Shown: one piece after another, positions 43,975 to 56,308 of the stretch
Layout: each line of letters opens with the position of its first letter
Numbering within the stretch: the stretch's first letter is position 1
Source of the DNA: Plutella xylostella
Lineage: Eukaryota > Arthropoda > Insecta > Lepidoptera > Plutellidae
Reading direction: 5' to 3'
Assembly (NCBI RefSeq): GCF_932276165.1
Contig: NC_063983.1
Coordinates: 1,681,501 to 1,745,500 of the forward strand
Length of the DNA stretch: 64,000 bases
Made by a program: the position numbers and the translations under genes
The notes under the pieces: generated by a model
What the model saw: only the letters and a program-made list of their open reading frames with translations
Told to the model about the DNA's origin: nothing
The model's database searches: none

Positions 43975-44190
43975 CATCAGCCAATAATCATCCACAGCTA
44001 TCCAGCTGTGGATGATTATTGGCTGCTGCGCTCCTTGGCCTATCCAAAGGCCAAGGAGCGCAACAACACTCGGTCCTCGGCCTTCCTCATCCAACCACTA
44101 CCGGCTACCCGCCTAAGGTTGTTGGAGGGCGTCCCACGCTGAGTTTGCCTGTTCGTGGTCTCCAGTCGTGAACTCGTCTAGTCTAGGAGC
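43975..44190 (-). mobile_element. RTE-type 3' end with two hairpin rearrangements
   Basis: The sequence matches 36041-36165, but between CAGCCAATAATCATCCA and CAAGGAGCGCAACAACACTC it contains two adjacent inverted duplications. The first (43981-44022) has 19-bp perfect arms around ATCC; the second (about 44030-44061) has 13-bp arms around a short loop. The middle blocks B and C are in swapped order and inverted relative to the related copy. Confidence 0.75.
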
Positions 44191-45929
44191 TTACCTAACG
44201 TGAATACGCAAATTTTCCGTTACTCTAAAAAGAACTGTGTTATAATTCGCATTTAACTTTACTATATTACATTACTTCATTTAACCTGTTGATATTCATC
44301 CGTAGATCAAACCAGTCTCATAGTTACAAAAGTAAAGTAACTGACCGACTTAATTTCACAGTCATCGTAACGATTAAGTAACAATTCTAAAAATAATATC
44401 AGTGATATAAAATGTGATAGAATCACAAAATTGAGATTGGAGCTTGTTTTTTTATAAGGTGAACCAAAGCTCGCGGATAAAATCTAGTACACTTGTCCAA
44501 AATTAATAATGCACATGCAGATCTTCGCACCCGAATCATTAAATCGTAAGAGCCTTAAAAAAACACTATCATTTTGCACCTTGTTCGAAAGAAATAGGAG
44601 TCAATATCATGTGTCACATAATCGAAAACAATCTGTCAAAGATTTCTATGCGCATTATCAATTTTGGAGCACTGTACTTAGGTATTTAAGTACCCACTCA
44701 GCAGTATGTAAATGTATTTCTAAACAGAAAGTGTTCGAAATTACGTTGCAAATTGTAATACGCATTCAGCAAATTATGGTGATTGCGGGTAATCAGATTG
44801 CACTACGACCCAACTTATTATTGAGAAAGTGAAATAAATGTGAGAAAACATAGAAATCTGTGCGAACCTCGCTTGGCGGTCGCCGTGTAACCTCTAATTT
44901 GTTTTGTTTGTGCAACCTGCTTTCTTGACACCTCGTTTGTCTCCGTACACTCCAAGGAGGCCGTTTGACAGGTATCAATGTGACAGCTGCAATGGTTATG
45001 TTTTATGTTCCACACTGTTTGTAAAGTTGATCTATTACGGAACCATACTTGTTCTATGGTTCCCTATAAGTTGTGTGGTTCCGTAGTTACAACCCAATTT
45101 AGTTCCTTAGTTTATTACTTCTATGGTTGCAATGAACTTATACTTAGTTGTTTGGTTTTTGGCATTATACAGATACAAACAAGCTAAGATTATTGTTGTA
45201 CTTACATAGGTCTCATAGCTTTCCTGTAATTATCTCGAGTATACCTACAGATTAGGTCACTACAAATATTGAGGCCATAGATGCAATGCATATTTTAACC
45301 TGAAGGTCTGTTTTCAGTGAAATTATGAAATTGAGCACATTTTCACGCTGAATAAATTACGGCTAAGTATTCTTTTGTTTGTTGTTATGTAAATGTCCAT
45401 TGTTGTCCTCTTGTTTGTACTGAAGGTGAAGAAATAGCTGCGTGTATTGGCTATCACTTTTCGTTTTAGCATTTTCTATTAGGTAGATAACCATAAACTC
45501 CTTCTTACCTACAAGTACCTACTTGCATCGTGACGCTTTCCAACTACAAAAAAACAAATTTAAAGAGGTCAAAGTCAGGCCGCATCATTTTGTAACATGT
45601 TCACGTCGAGATGCACGCAAATAAAAAAGTAAACTTATTTTTTTAAATGTCAAGTGCGGAGTAAGGTGCCCATCAGAGACTGCAGGAGGCACGAGATACT
45701 CTGTGATATTGACTCAAATTGACGTAAACTGGGTCTGTGGCGCGGAAAGTAAGTTGATTGGCGAAGGAATTTAAATTACTGCCTACTTCTTCTTTTGACT
45801 TTGATTGGGAAGGATGCACATGAGGACTTTATAGACTACCTATTTATTAATAACATAAGACCTTAATATAAAAACAATAGAGCATTACATGATCATTAGC
45901 AGTCGCAATACCTAAATTATGATTATACA
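44191..45929. other. Probable intron sequence
   Basis: A Lep1-like scrap (AAGCTCGCGGATAAAATCTA) near 44467. The open frame at 44509-44832 has no domain and is not taken as a gene. Confidence 0.35.
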
Positions 45930-45974
45930 GGTGATGCAAAAAGCCGAAACCTACCCTTTTTGCAACACCCTGTA
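45930..45974. mobile_element. Minimal 45-bp TA-flanked inverted repeat
   Basis: CAGGTGATGCAAAAAG, a short spacer, then CCTTTTTGCAACACCCTG with TA on each side. It looks like the two ends of a CAGGGTGTTGCAAAAAGGG family brought together by internal deletion. An end fragment lies at 16355-16390. Confidence 0.6.
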
Positions 45975-46756
45975 GAGTACCTACCTCAATGAACCTACAA
46001 CTCTCATTATAAATTTATAGCACTATAACCTAGCTTCGATGCTTGTAGTAGGTATTTTATAGTCCTTTGTGTTGAGACTGGCGCTTGCGCATTCTGTGGC
46101 GCTGACGGTGCTAATGTACGGTGGGGGCTATTCTTGTAGAGTCGCGCCTCTGTCGTTATCGTTTTGTAAGAAATACCTTTAATAGAGTAACACACGTATA
46201 CCTAGTCTAACAAAAAAAAACATTTAGAATTAAAATCGTCACATTTTTTTTTTAGTTATTTTATATATTATGTACTTAGTGTACTTACAATAAAACCCCC
46301 CGTCTGTACTTTGCATATATGTATGGTCTATTTATGTGATAGTAAAATGTCTCAATCCATACGCAACATACGCCTGCCCGTCAAGCCATCATAAGTCATA
46401 TGACTCATCATAAGTCATCATTTAAGTGATTTAATAATGTAAAACCAAGTTCAGAGAAAGTCACCAGACTGGAATAGCCTAAAGCTCGGTGAAGTGAGCT
46501 TAATGAGCAAAACAAGTTGAGCTTTGCCCTTGAGCTGCAGCGGCGGCGGTGGCGGCGACGGCGGTCTGTCCGGACCAGAGAGTTTGCCCCTTCCAAGTGC
46601 CAATTACTGAATAACCTAACTCTATATAATAAGATCTTTATACCCAAATTTCTATACTAACGTATTTGTTTAGCTGTAAGAGAGACTAGTTATGGTTTTA
46701 ATAAATAAAACTTTAACAGAATGATCTGACGTTCAATGTAAACAAAAAAACTCTAA
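45975..46756. other. Probable intron sequence with a GGC-rich patch
   Basis: 46534-46566 is a (GGC)-type trinucleotide-rich patch (GCAGCGGCGGCGGTGGCGGC). No exon can be supported around it. Confidence 0.35.
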
Positions 46757-46804
46757 GTCCCTGTTTCACAATGTCTGGTTAGTGGCTACGTGTGAGATGA
46801 AATA

Positions 46805-48271
46805 CAGGGTGTTAACTTAATTGCGTTGGAGCGGGAAATGGTAGATACAGCTGATGATACTGAACACGATAAGACATTAAAAAACGTATTTTATTTGCTT
46901 CAAGCTGACCAACATAAAACACTTTTATTTAGTTCATTTTAAAATTTCATAGTCACCCTATTCCTGTTTAGGTACGTTTGACAGAATGACCATGAACTTG
47001 AAAGCCAATGTCAAGGCCAAAAAAATCAAAGCCAAGGTCAATAAAAAAGTATGCGTGCATCAGCACCACACTTGGAGCCACATCGTCAAGGTACCTACCG
47101 AGATTTTGGGTACTCAAAGTACCCGATCCATTGTAGACATTTCATTTTACTCCATAAGTATCACTTTATTGATACACAATAATTATCTTTTATGAATACA
47201 GAACAGTTTCATTTTATGCTTCATAACATAGGTCACACGTATTCACAGCACAGCACAACATAAAACGAGATGAGGAACAAGGCTTGGTAATCAAAAGATA
47301 GAATTGTAGGTACCTTTTAGGTAATAATTGTAAAAAATGATTGTAAACAAGTAAACAACAATGACTGACTGACAGACTTGGACAGACTAGATCCACAGAG
47401 AAGGTAATGACTATCATAAATACTCGATGGCTATGATACGCGAGATTGTTATTATTCTACTGGTATTCAAAGTGAGGCCATACTTATTATGAGGATTTCC
47501 GTACTATTCGTCATCAAAGACGTCTCAATCGCAAGTACACAACACAAATCGAGATGAGCGAGTGTAAGTAAACCAATTCGTCATTGAAGTAGACCCTGTT
47601 ATCATCCTGTTATGCATTGTGGTCTTTTATCTTTAGCTGCGTACAGACCGGCCAAACGAACGCCAACGAACGGGTTTTGTTGACCTTTGTTGCTCAATCT
47701 GCCCCTGTATTATGTATGATAAATGTCCATCGGTGGGCATTCGTTGGGCCGGTCTGTACGCATCTTTAAGTAATAAAAGAAAAATAAAACGTGGTGAGTA
47801 TCAAGGGTGAATACTAAACGCTTACCTTATTCTGAGTAAAAAGGTTTAATTATTGTTCTGAGCTCCTAGAAAGTCATAAATTATATTCTGTACGATCTAT
47901 GAAACTTTATGCACATCAGCTGTTTAATTGTTGATTAGTATGTCATTAATCACCATGAATAATTTCAATTTTATTTAATAATTGTTATTACCTACTGTGT
48001 AATTAATTACAATCATAGTTACATCAAATAAATTATGAAAAGTGAAGTTGATAACAAATTTACAGTGTGTGTTCTTTTGCAATCGAATGTCTCATTGGTT
48101 ATGTGTTTGTGTAGGGTGACCATGTTTTTGATTAAGGTAAAACTTTCCACTTTACTTTAGACTTTAAACATAAATATTCGAGATTCTGATGTTTTTTTTC
48201 TTAGGAACGTGCTTGGTTAGACTAATACTAACCCCCATTTCCCGCTCAAACGCATTCTAGTTAACACCCTG
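46805..48271. mobile_element. Non-autonomous TA-target DNA transposon, copy 2 (1467 bp)
   Basis: Same ends as 4507-6119 (CAGGGTGTTAACT..GCGGGAAATGG) with TA at 46803-46804 and 48272-48273. It lacks the CR1-like insertion of copy 1. It keeps the 69-codon basic frame (46986-47195) with few changes and the nested 125-bp hAT-like unit (47638-47762). Confidence 0.88.
47638..47762. mobile_element. Nested hAT-like MITE, second occurrence
   Basis: Same 125-bp unit as 5337-5461, with ends TGCGTACAGACCGGCC and outer TCTTTA repeats. Confidence 0.7.
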
Positions 48272-48366
48272 TATATGCTGTCACTGTCAAAAAAATAATA
48301 ACAGAGAGTGACAGCATGTATTTTATCTTACAGGTAGCCACTAACCAGACATTGTGAAACAGGGCC

Positions 48367-51259
48367 TTAATATGATGTGCGTAAAATCGACAACGACCGA
48401 ACCGATATTGAAAATGATTTAAGGCAGATTGTTTATGAGTGTTTAGAATATCACCTAAATACCAGAATCACATTATCACACAGATTTTTGTAAGCCACCT
48501 ACATAATAAAGATTACTTATGTATTATCAAGAACCAGCCCAGACAAAATTATCCTCCATTGTAACACTTTCTCCTGTGTAGGCATCATCAAGGATACTCG
48601 TAAAGTTAGTCAATACATGACTTAAAGAAGATATGTTACTTAGTTTTTATTTTTATACTCTCGAACTCGATCATCTCTATATCCTTTCTCCGATCTTACC
48701 TAGGCATGACAATTAAGGGAGTGCTAGTATACAGTAAACAAAACATACAACTAAAATATCTTTACTCAAGCTTCATAATATTGAATTTTAGATTACGTAC
48801 CTAGGTACGCGGTAGCACAGTCACCTACCGACCTACCTTGGTCTACGCTATGCGTTATTACTAGAAATCGGATATGACCGAGATACCTAGGCTATAACTA
48901 TAACCTGAACAACCATGAAAATTATCATAGTTATTAGTTGGTAGGCAGGCACTTTCCAAGACTACCTACAAAGTTGTGATATTTACCTGAGCCTATTATT
49001 TATTATTATGTACCTACTTATACTTATGTCTATCATTATAAGAATGGGTAACGTGCCTGTTCCGAAAACGCATTAAGTACCCACTTACCCTCATAATTAT
49101 AACAGAAACAGTAATGTGCATAAGTACATACACAAGTAATCAACATTTCTTAATATGCATAAAGATTCCATTTTATATATTGTTTCAACATGTAAGCAAG
49201 GCATACATACAATATAGTTTAATCACATTTTAAGTGCGAATAGTAGCTAATCTGCATGTTGCGATAAATATGTTCCAAAACTGTTATAGACCGTGAAGAT
49301 CACTCAATATAACCACTGTAACTACGTTTAAACTGTAAACTTTAACCTAAATTTTCTAAAAGTAACGTTACACAGTAAATTCAGAATACCATGGTAAAAG
49401 TGGGCATTTGAAATTGGTTTCATAAATCGCTTTTTTAATACTCAATTAACATTGTTTCTTAAACTACAAAGCCGCACTATAGTAAGTTTTACTTAGTTAA
49501 GATAGGTAGATGCTATAAATACGAAAAAACTGTAACTTTAGCTTGACCTAAACTGACTTTTAATTTAATTTACTGATTTGTATTGTTCGTTGTTCAATCG
49601 TGCACTGAGTAACCTAGAACCTCCTTATGTACCAGGTATTGGATTGGAGGTACGGTCAACAAAAGAGATAAGTATATAGGCCCCCAGCGTAGACAAGACA
49701 GTTTGATAAAAGAAACAATATGGATTAATCGATATTCACACGCTCCATTGATGAATTATACGTAAACTAGTATATTCTTCAACTCATACATTTTTCATCT
49801 GTGGCTTTCAGCATTATACTGTTTGTGTTGGGAGGTATCATACTTATACTTACTTCTTTTCTGACTGTACCATTACAACTTCGACATTTAGTTCTGTAAT
49901 AGTTACCTTCGCTTTTAAACTATACCTCCCTACTTCCCTTGTTACCTATATTGTTCACGACTACTACAGAGACCCACTTTGCAAATCCTGATACAGTTAG
50001 TTAGAAATATAGTGGCATCTGCTTATATCTGGCTAAAGCCGGTACTGCGATTTACCTATATTCCATGTTTAAATAACTCAATGAGAAAAACATCACGATT
50101 TGTAAGTTTGAAATTGTTTTTAAATTGTTTTCTGTCCCGTAGGTGTAGCTCCGAAATCGAAAAAATATTATTTGTGCACGAAATAATTATTTAGGTACTT
50201 ACATATTATATCAAATAGTCTTACATTAGTAAAGTCATACTATGAGAAGAAACCCTCTGTAATGCAATTATGCTCGTACTCTGTGCAACAACGAGAGTGA
50301 TGGTGCAATACAGTGGGTTCGTCACGACTCGCTTTAGACGGTTCACTACAAGACAAGGACTTGAACGATATTAGAGGTGTACACTATTGCTAGCATTGTT
50401 ATTTATGTATATTCTGTACGATTATCAATCAGTTACTATGTAGTAGGGCGTAGTTTGTATAATAGCTATAACAGCTACCATACTTACCAGACAATATGAA
50501 TACAGCTGGTTCATAAAAGAATAGTTGTGATTTTTACAAAACCATTTCGTTTTCCTTGCATATATTTAAACACATATTTATGTACCTACCTTGTCTATTA
50601 TAAATTATCTAGTTAGTAAGCAGCATGCAAATGAAACTGGAGAGTGATCTAACCCCCGACCTTTGGCACAGCAGTCCTGGTCACTAATCACAACTCCCGG
50701 TCGTCCACATACTACGTTGTAAACATACTACACATCATTTTACTTAACATTCAACTGAGAAGCAGGAGTAAGCATGAGGAACTTATGTCTAACTACTTAT
50801 TCCTAAAAGAAGGAAACATCGTCCTAATATAGTCACCCTTTGTTAAATCTGACTACTAACTATTCCTCAACTTTGGACTTAAAAGCTATAGGAATAAGGG
50901 GTATTCAATTGTGTTGTTAAAGCTCGTTGTTATGAATTATTTATGTTACGCAAGTTGTGCCGTTTGACTTGACAAATATGCGCTGTGGAGGTGAGGTGCA
51001 AGGAATGGCGGGAAGCTAATCACAATATCAAACCGCTCACGTAGCACGGATTGCAAGACGCACACGATATGACAAGATAAAAGTTTTTTGTCGCCAAATT
51101 TTCGTGTGAGTGAACGCGACCTCAAATTTTGATTCTGCCTGCGGAATGCGAACTTTTCACTGTTCGAACAGTAAAAAAAACTCCCACTAGCTTTAGTTCA
51201 CTTGTCACGCTCTACGAAAACGACATAAACAAAATATTAACTTTTGTCATATTATTCCG
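48367..51259. other. Probable intron sequence, mostly unrecognised
   Basis: 2.9 kb of AT-rich sequence. The only element recognised is a decayed SINE family 1 head at 50655-50708 (CCCCCGACCTTTGGCACAGC, minus-strand head). No gene is supported. Confidence 0.4.
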
Positions 51260-52460
51260 AAACGATGATTGCGTGAAAGGAAGGACTGCGTCTGATGAAG
51301 CTGAATACGTTCTGTTCGCAGATGACACATGTGTAATAGTAGCTGCCGATGACTTCGACCAGCTAAAATCTAAACTCAGGCGTGTCACTGGCTGTCTAGC
51401 TCATTGGTTTTCCGCCAACGGAATGCTACTGAATGTTGAAAAAACAAAGGTTATGCACTTCCAACTACGAAAAACTAGGGGACACGAGCTGAACGTAGTT
51501 TGTGACGGGGTGGCGGTGCCGCAGGTGGACCAGGTCCGCTACCTGGGCTTCACCATCGACGCCGGCCTCACGTGGGCGCCGCACATCGACATCACCTGCA
51601 CTAGGCTCTCATCTGCGTGCTTTGCTCTGTCTAGGTTGGCCCCATCTCTAACAACTGATAATTTAAAAAAAGCCTACTACGGTTACTTTCACTCCATACT
51701 TATTTACGGACTAGACTTGTGGGGAGACGCAGCAGACTGCGAAAGCGCACTAAGGATGCAGAAACGTGCCATAAGAATAATTGCCGGTGTACCCTGGGAC
51801 TTTTCAGCGAAGGAGCTTTTCAAGAAATACAACATCTTAACGCTTCCCTCGCTGTACATATTAGAAATCGCTAAGTACGCGTGGCGTAATCTGCCACAAT
51901 TTAGCAAAAAAAAAGACACGCACAATATTAACACCCGGCGTCGCGATCAACTTTGTATACCTGCTAGGAGGTTCACCAAAGCTGACAAGTGTCTCCTTAC
52001 TCTTGTTCCCAAGGTGTACAACTCTCTCCCTGACGAAATAAAAAGTGCGCCTAGTGAGTCCATATTCATTTCTAAGTTAAAAAAGCTACTGGTTGGTATG
52101 GCATGCTATACAACTAACGAATACTTTCAGACTGTGAAAGCCATTCCTTGATTGGATATATTTTCGTACAAATATTGTACCTATATTGATTTATTATATT
52201 TATTATTATTATGGTGATAAATTGTATTAATTGTAATTAACTTGACATCTATCAATAATACTGTATTAATTTAATTTATTTGACATTGATAGTATGAATT
52301 TATTAATTTGACATTGAAATATAATGTGAATGATGCTTTTTTTACTGTGACATCTTTTGTAATACGTACTCATATAAGTACCATATATTTTTCCTTTGAC
52401 TTATAAATTATTGATTTATGAATAAATGAGTATTTCAGTATTTCAGTATTTCAGTATCAT
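51260..52460 (+). pseudogene. 5'-truncated non-LTR retrotransposon with RT catalytic block
   Basis: An open plus-strand frame to the stop at 52151 holds the RT active-site block YVLFADDTCVIVAADD, then LAHWFSANGMLLNVEKTKVM, the QVRYLGFTIDAGLTW block, a C-terminal LIYGLDLWGD and RMQKRAIRIIAGVP. It ends with PKVYNSLPDEIKSAPSESIF. This is a jockey/Daphne-like enzyme from palm to C-terminus, about 295 codons. A 3' UTR ends in (GTATTTCA)n at 52430-52456. The first codons of the open frame (51129-51260) are probably host sequence. The frame is intact, so insertion is recent. Confidence 0.9.
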
Positions 52461-52464
52461 CATA

Positions 52465-52610
52465 TCCTACATGGTGGTGTCGCATGCAGGTAAGGTATGT
52501 TCCTCCAACCTGCACTAGGCCAAAATGGTGAACTATATAACCCTTCCTTCATTGGAAGGAGACCCGCGTGCCCCAAAAGGGACGTGATGGGTTGTGATGA
52601 CGATAATACA
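52465..52610 (+). repeat. Family B fragment
   Basis: Includes ACCTGCACTAGGCC, CCCTTCCTTCATTGGAAGGA and GGGACGTGATGGGTTGTGATG, as at 28700-28920. Confidence 0.65.
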
Positions 52611-52753
52611 TGCTTATACATGGAATGTGCTTTTCCGCTAACATCTATAACTCGTACCGACGGCGACGGCGTGTTATTACCAACCAGTGTTGTTGTACGT
52701 ACCGGGGCAGGCGCATTGACATTCCGAAGCCTGTCGCCTCACGACTCACGACT

Positions 52754-52890
52754 CAGGGGTCAATCTAGCTTAGGAAAGGAAGTTAAGGAGCGCTGCCGCT
52801 GCCGCTGCTGTGATAACTAAGAATCTATCTCGTTGCGAGAAAATGTACCGATTGCATGATATATTTCGTTCGTTTTTTTGTTGTAAAGAA
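52754..52890. mobile_element. Family A MITE, decayed copy
   Basis: GGGGTCAATCTAG at the left, AATCTATCTCGTTG and TTTCGTTCGTTTTT inside. The right end is lost. Confidence 0.5.
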
Positions 52891-53329
52891 GCCTCCTGTT
52901 CGTGGCTTTTGTGTGTTGTTTTCAAGCTACGACACTGAATAGTTACAATTTTTTTGCCGATAACGTCCATTACCGTCCGTATCCGTTAAGGTTCTTTTAT
53001 AATTATATATATTTAATATATATTGATTCGTTCAAGATTGACTTTGTAAGTTTTGGAAATGAAATATCAAATAAAGAAACTTTATATTCTTGACATCGAA
53101 ATTACAGTAGCAAATAAATTGCTGGAAATAATTGAATTACTATATGCTAACGTCACAAATACTTCACCGTAACCACGAGATAACATTGCACCACATACCT
53201 AGTCCAGTAACTAGCCACCGCATAAATAAATACATTATTTAGGTACCAACCACAACAACAACAACAACGCATAAATACCTATTCTTGTTATCAACCACTA
53301 TCCTGATAACTCGTTTATTTTCCCAACAA

Positions 53330-53600
53330 TTTTCACAATCAATATGAAAAGTAACGCCCCTAAAATACCTCCTTGAGGAACACCCTCAATTCACACAAGG
53401 AAATCAATTGAAAACCGCCGGATGCGTGTGCAAATACCCTCACCCTCGGTTCATTGGAGCTGATGATGAGTCGGTATGTCAACAAGTCTTCCGTAAGAGC
53501 CACGTTGACGATTTCATTGCGAGTTCCGTAATCCGCATTGTGAATTAGTGAGGGCACACGCTAATCGATGTACAATTTACTGTGTCTAATGGGGCTGGTG
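53330..53600 (-). pseudogene. Reverse transcriptase fragment
   Basis: The minus-strand frame near 53385-53330 reads IEGVPQGGILGALLFILIV, a clear RT block. The preceding region (VRVFAHASGGFQLI) lines up with the usual upstream segment after a frame shift. Confidence 0.65.
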
Positions 53601-53939
53601 TTTTTGAATAACACACCAAAGTTAACCGGTTAGCTGGTTGGTTATTTCAACGTTGCCGGGTTTTAAAATTCCGCTGTGCTAACGATGGTGAGACGGATTT
53701 CCACATTTTTGGCACTTCTTAAAGAGATACCAAGACCACACAGTACCCTATACTTAAAAAGTAATTATGTACAATCCTAAAAGTATTATCTACCAGACAA
53801 CCTGCAGGAGGTGTATGGAGCAGAATATTGAGATTTCTCATAGGAAACATCAATTTATTCACAAACAAAAAAAATATTGAAATTTTTCATCACACACACT
53901 CTTACCAAACCCTGTTTAACCAGCTACCTCTCCTTGCAG
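53601..53939. other. Intron preceding the SH2D4 start exon
   Basis: Ends in a pyrimidine-rich tract and acceptor CTCTCCTTGCAG. Nothing else recognised. Confidence 0.4.
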
Positions 53940-54049
53940 CCGCCATGCTGCAGCAGATACTACGGGACCTGTGGGTGGACCCGGAGATCCTGGCCGAGCT
54001 GGACGACGCGCAGAAGCAGACGCTCTTCTGCAAGATGCGGGAGGAGCAG
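53940..54049 (+). CDS. SH2D4: SH2D4-type SH2 adaptor, start exon
   Basis: Acceptor TTGCAG at 53934-53939, then CCGCC and ATG at 53945; donor GAGCAG|GTATG at 54049/54050. The 35 codons start MLQQILRDLWVDPEILAELD and end KMREEQ in phase 0. This is the strongly conserved N-terminus of SH2 domain-containing protein 4 (A and B forms in vertebrates begin almost identically). These are cytosolic adaptors with a C-terminal SH2 domain, linked in vertebrates to receptor and T-cell signalling. The next exon (62788-62901) joins in frame. The upstream leader exon(s) are uncertain. The SH2 domain is outside the window. Confidence 0.88.
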
Positions 54050-54081
54050 GTATGTTGATGATGTTTTACTTCTTATTGGTG

Positions 54082-54284
54082 ACTAACTGGTGCCGCGAGC
54101 TTCACTTCGCCTTAAAATGTTTTCCCGTGGGAATACTGGGATAAAAAGTAGCCTATGTGTTAATCCAGGGTGTTAGCTACCTCCATACCAAATTTTCGTT
54201 AAAATCGGTTTAGCCGTTTTGACGTTAAGAAGTAACAAACACACATATTTACAAACTTTCGCATTTATAAAATTAGTAGGATTA
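54082..54284 (-). mobile_element. Lep1-type Helitron-like repeat in SH2D4 intron
   Basis: Reverse-complement relative of 34149-34363 (GCGAGCTTCACTTCGCCTTA, TGGGATAAAAAGTAGCCTA, CTTTCGCATTTATAAAAT). It begins 33 bp after the exon donor. Confidence 0.78.
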
Positions 54285-54821
54285 ACAGAAGAGCTTGAGA
54301 AGTGTTTGTCACTGTAGTGAAAGGATATTAGTATCCAAGTCAACGCCTTAAATTCCCTTTTTCTGAGTTGTACCAAGAAATTTTAAGCTAATGGCGGCAT
54401 TAAATCTATGTCTTCCTTTTTCTGTCCGTATACTGGCAAAGCAAGACTGCAATAAAATTTATGTCGATATAAGCTTAAAGTTCCTTTGTGCAACTCTCTC
54501 TTAAAACAAAGGATGGATATACAGTATATTAAAGTTAGATCTCATGGTAGACGGTTGGCTTAATAGCACATCATGAAATCCATTCTTTCTCAACACAAAT
54601 AACTCCTGCTGGTGTCCTTGATGGTAGTTCATGGATTTATTAGAAATCAATTAATGATTACGAAAAGTTTGCAATTTATTCAGTACACGGAATGTGATCT
54701 AAGGGCACGCTCCGATTTATAGCTCCAATGTATTTATGGCTCAGACCTAAATTACGCTTTAGTTAAGTAATTGTATCACTCAAAACAATAGGTAGTTGCA
54801 TAGTTAACATAAATTCAGTAG
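54285..54821. other. SH2D4 intron sequence
   Basis: Nothing recognised. Confidence 0.4.
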
Positions 54822-54975
54822 CTCATCATCATCATCACGACCCATTACGTCCCCACTGCTGGGGCACGGGTCTCCTTCCAATGAAGGAAGGGTTTAGGCC
54901 TAGTCCACCACGCTGGCCAAGTGCGGGTTGGTGGACCCCAACACAAGCAAGCTTATGCTGAGAGAGTTGTCGGGT
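54822..54975 (-). repeat. Family B retroposon 3' end
   Basis: ATCATCATCATCACGACCCA tail, then GTCCCCACTGCTGGGGCACG and GGTCTCCTTCCAATGAAGGA. Minus orientation. Confidence 0.7.
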
Positions 54976-55290
54976 AAGTAATTCAGTAGCACTAATCTCA
55001 AATGTTAATCTGTTCCTGCCGCGAGCAATGGCCGACACGATTTGGAATTTTAGCAATTTTCCGCATGAGTTTAAAGTTAGTTTGAAAGGGTTTTAAATAG
55101 ACTTAAATTGCAGGCTATTCTGGGCATGACTCGCGCGGAAGTGAAAAGTGAATTGACCTTGAAGGTCTTGAATGGATTTAGAATGTCCATGGGAATGCCT
55201 ACTATATTTTTAAACTAGAAAAAGGCGAAAAAAATTCGATAAAAGAGCTACTTAATTACCTAATTGACAGTCAAGTCAGTATACCAGGAG
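54976..55290. other. SH2D4 intron sequence
   Basis: Nothing recognised. Confidence 0.4.
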
Positions 55291-56120
55291 GGTGATTCGT
55301 GTCACAAAAAACCCCGTCGCTTTCATCTCGTTTTCAGATTTTTACGAACGAGGTGTCAAATTGCGATTCACATGGCACTAAAACCCAAGCTACATAGTAA
55401 GATCGTTTTGAGTTCGCAAAATGAATGAACGGAATGGAGAATGACGCGATTCATGTCATTTTTGTTGAACTTTTTGATATCGCTTATCTGTCATATTTTG
55501 ACGTTTATGCGATTTTAAACTTTCGAAGAAAAGGGTGAAATTGTTAGATCGTTTTCAGAAAAAATACTGCAAAAAACTGTGAAATTGACCTTGTACGCAT
55601 CTCTCCAAGATCTTCAAGCCATTTTTCAGCCGGACAGCCGTCCCTACGAGATACGTTTCCATCTTTACCAAATTCGTAATTTTCCTTTATAGTAAGCTTG
55701 TATTAGTGATATTTATTTGATTGGTGTGGGTTTTGGCCTGAGGCCCTCGCAGAATGAGGAAGAATAATTTAACCGAAAGCATACACATTCCCTCAGTGTG
55801 CAAATTGTTAATGAATTAAACACATTGTAATGCATGTATATTTTATTTATTGATAGAACTAATAAATTCTATGAATTATCACAAATACTAAAAAATATAG
55901 GTAGTAATTAGGTCCCTTTACCACTTAATAAAGCTACAGATAATGGCAATCAAAGATTAAAGTCTTATTATTTTTCTCATATTCTCTCCTATAGGTTGGC
56001 TGGTACAAAATGCTTTTAGCCTTTTGTATAATTATTAATACTTATGTATGTATACAATATTTTGTTAACAATTATTAAACTATTATTGTATATAGGAACT
56101 TAGGTAATCAGTAATCACAG

Positions 56121-56308
56121 GTGCTCCTCTGTTTGAATTGACGCATGAAGAAGAGGAAGAAGAGAGGCGTGAGGCCATTGAAGGCCAGGCGAATGCGCAG
56201 GGACGGGATCCTCCCGCGCAGCAGCCGCAGCAGCGCCGCGCGGACCGCGCGCTCCACGCCGGTCGCGAAGCCAGAGCTTCACTGGTCGCGCAACTGCGTC
56301 GCCGCTAA
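56121..56308 (+). pseudogene. Putative Harbinger transposase C-terminal exon
   Basis: Acceptor AATCACAG at 56120, then a frame reading APLFELTHEEEEEERREAIE and a basic/Gln-rich tail ending GREARASLVAQLRRR before TAA at 56306. The pattern (G)R..R..L(V/I)..(F/R) at the end resembles PIF-type transposase tails. The catalytic domain is absent. Copy 2 has the same exon at 58204-58388 lacking three bases after the acceptor. Assignment is by resemblance only. Confidence 0.5.

Larger units (their letters stand above)
46757..48366. mobile_element. Small palindromic MITE split by the 1.5-kb TA element
   Basis: The left piece 46757-46804 and right piece 48272-48366 form one fold-back element of about 140 bp, with arms CCCTGTTTCACAATGTCTGG onward to GTGGCTAC. 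The larger element (46805-48271) landed at a TA inside its left arm. Confidence 0.82.

Noticed and set aside
44509..44832. 107-codon plus-strand frame
   Set aside because: No domain, no splice context, ordinary composition for AT-rich DNA.
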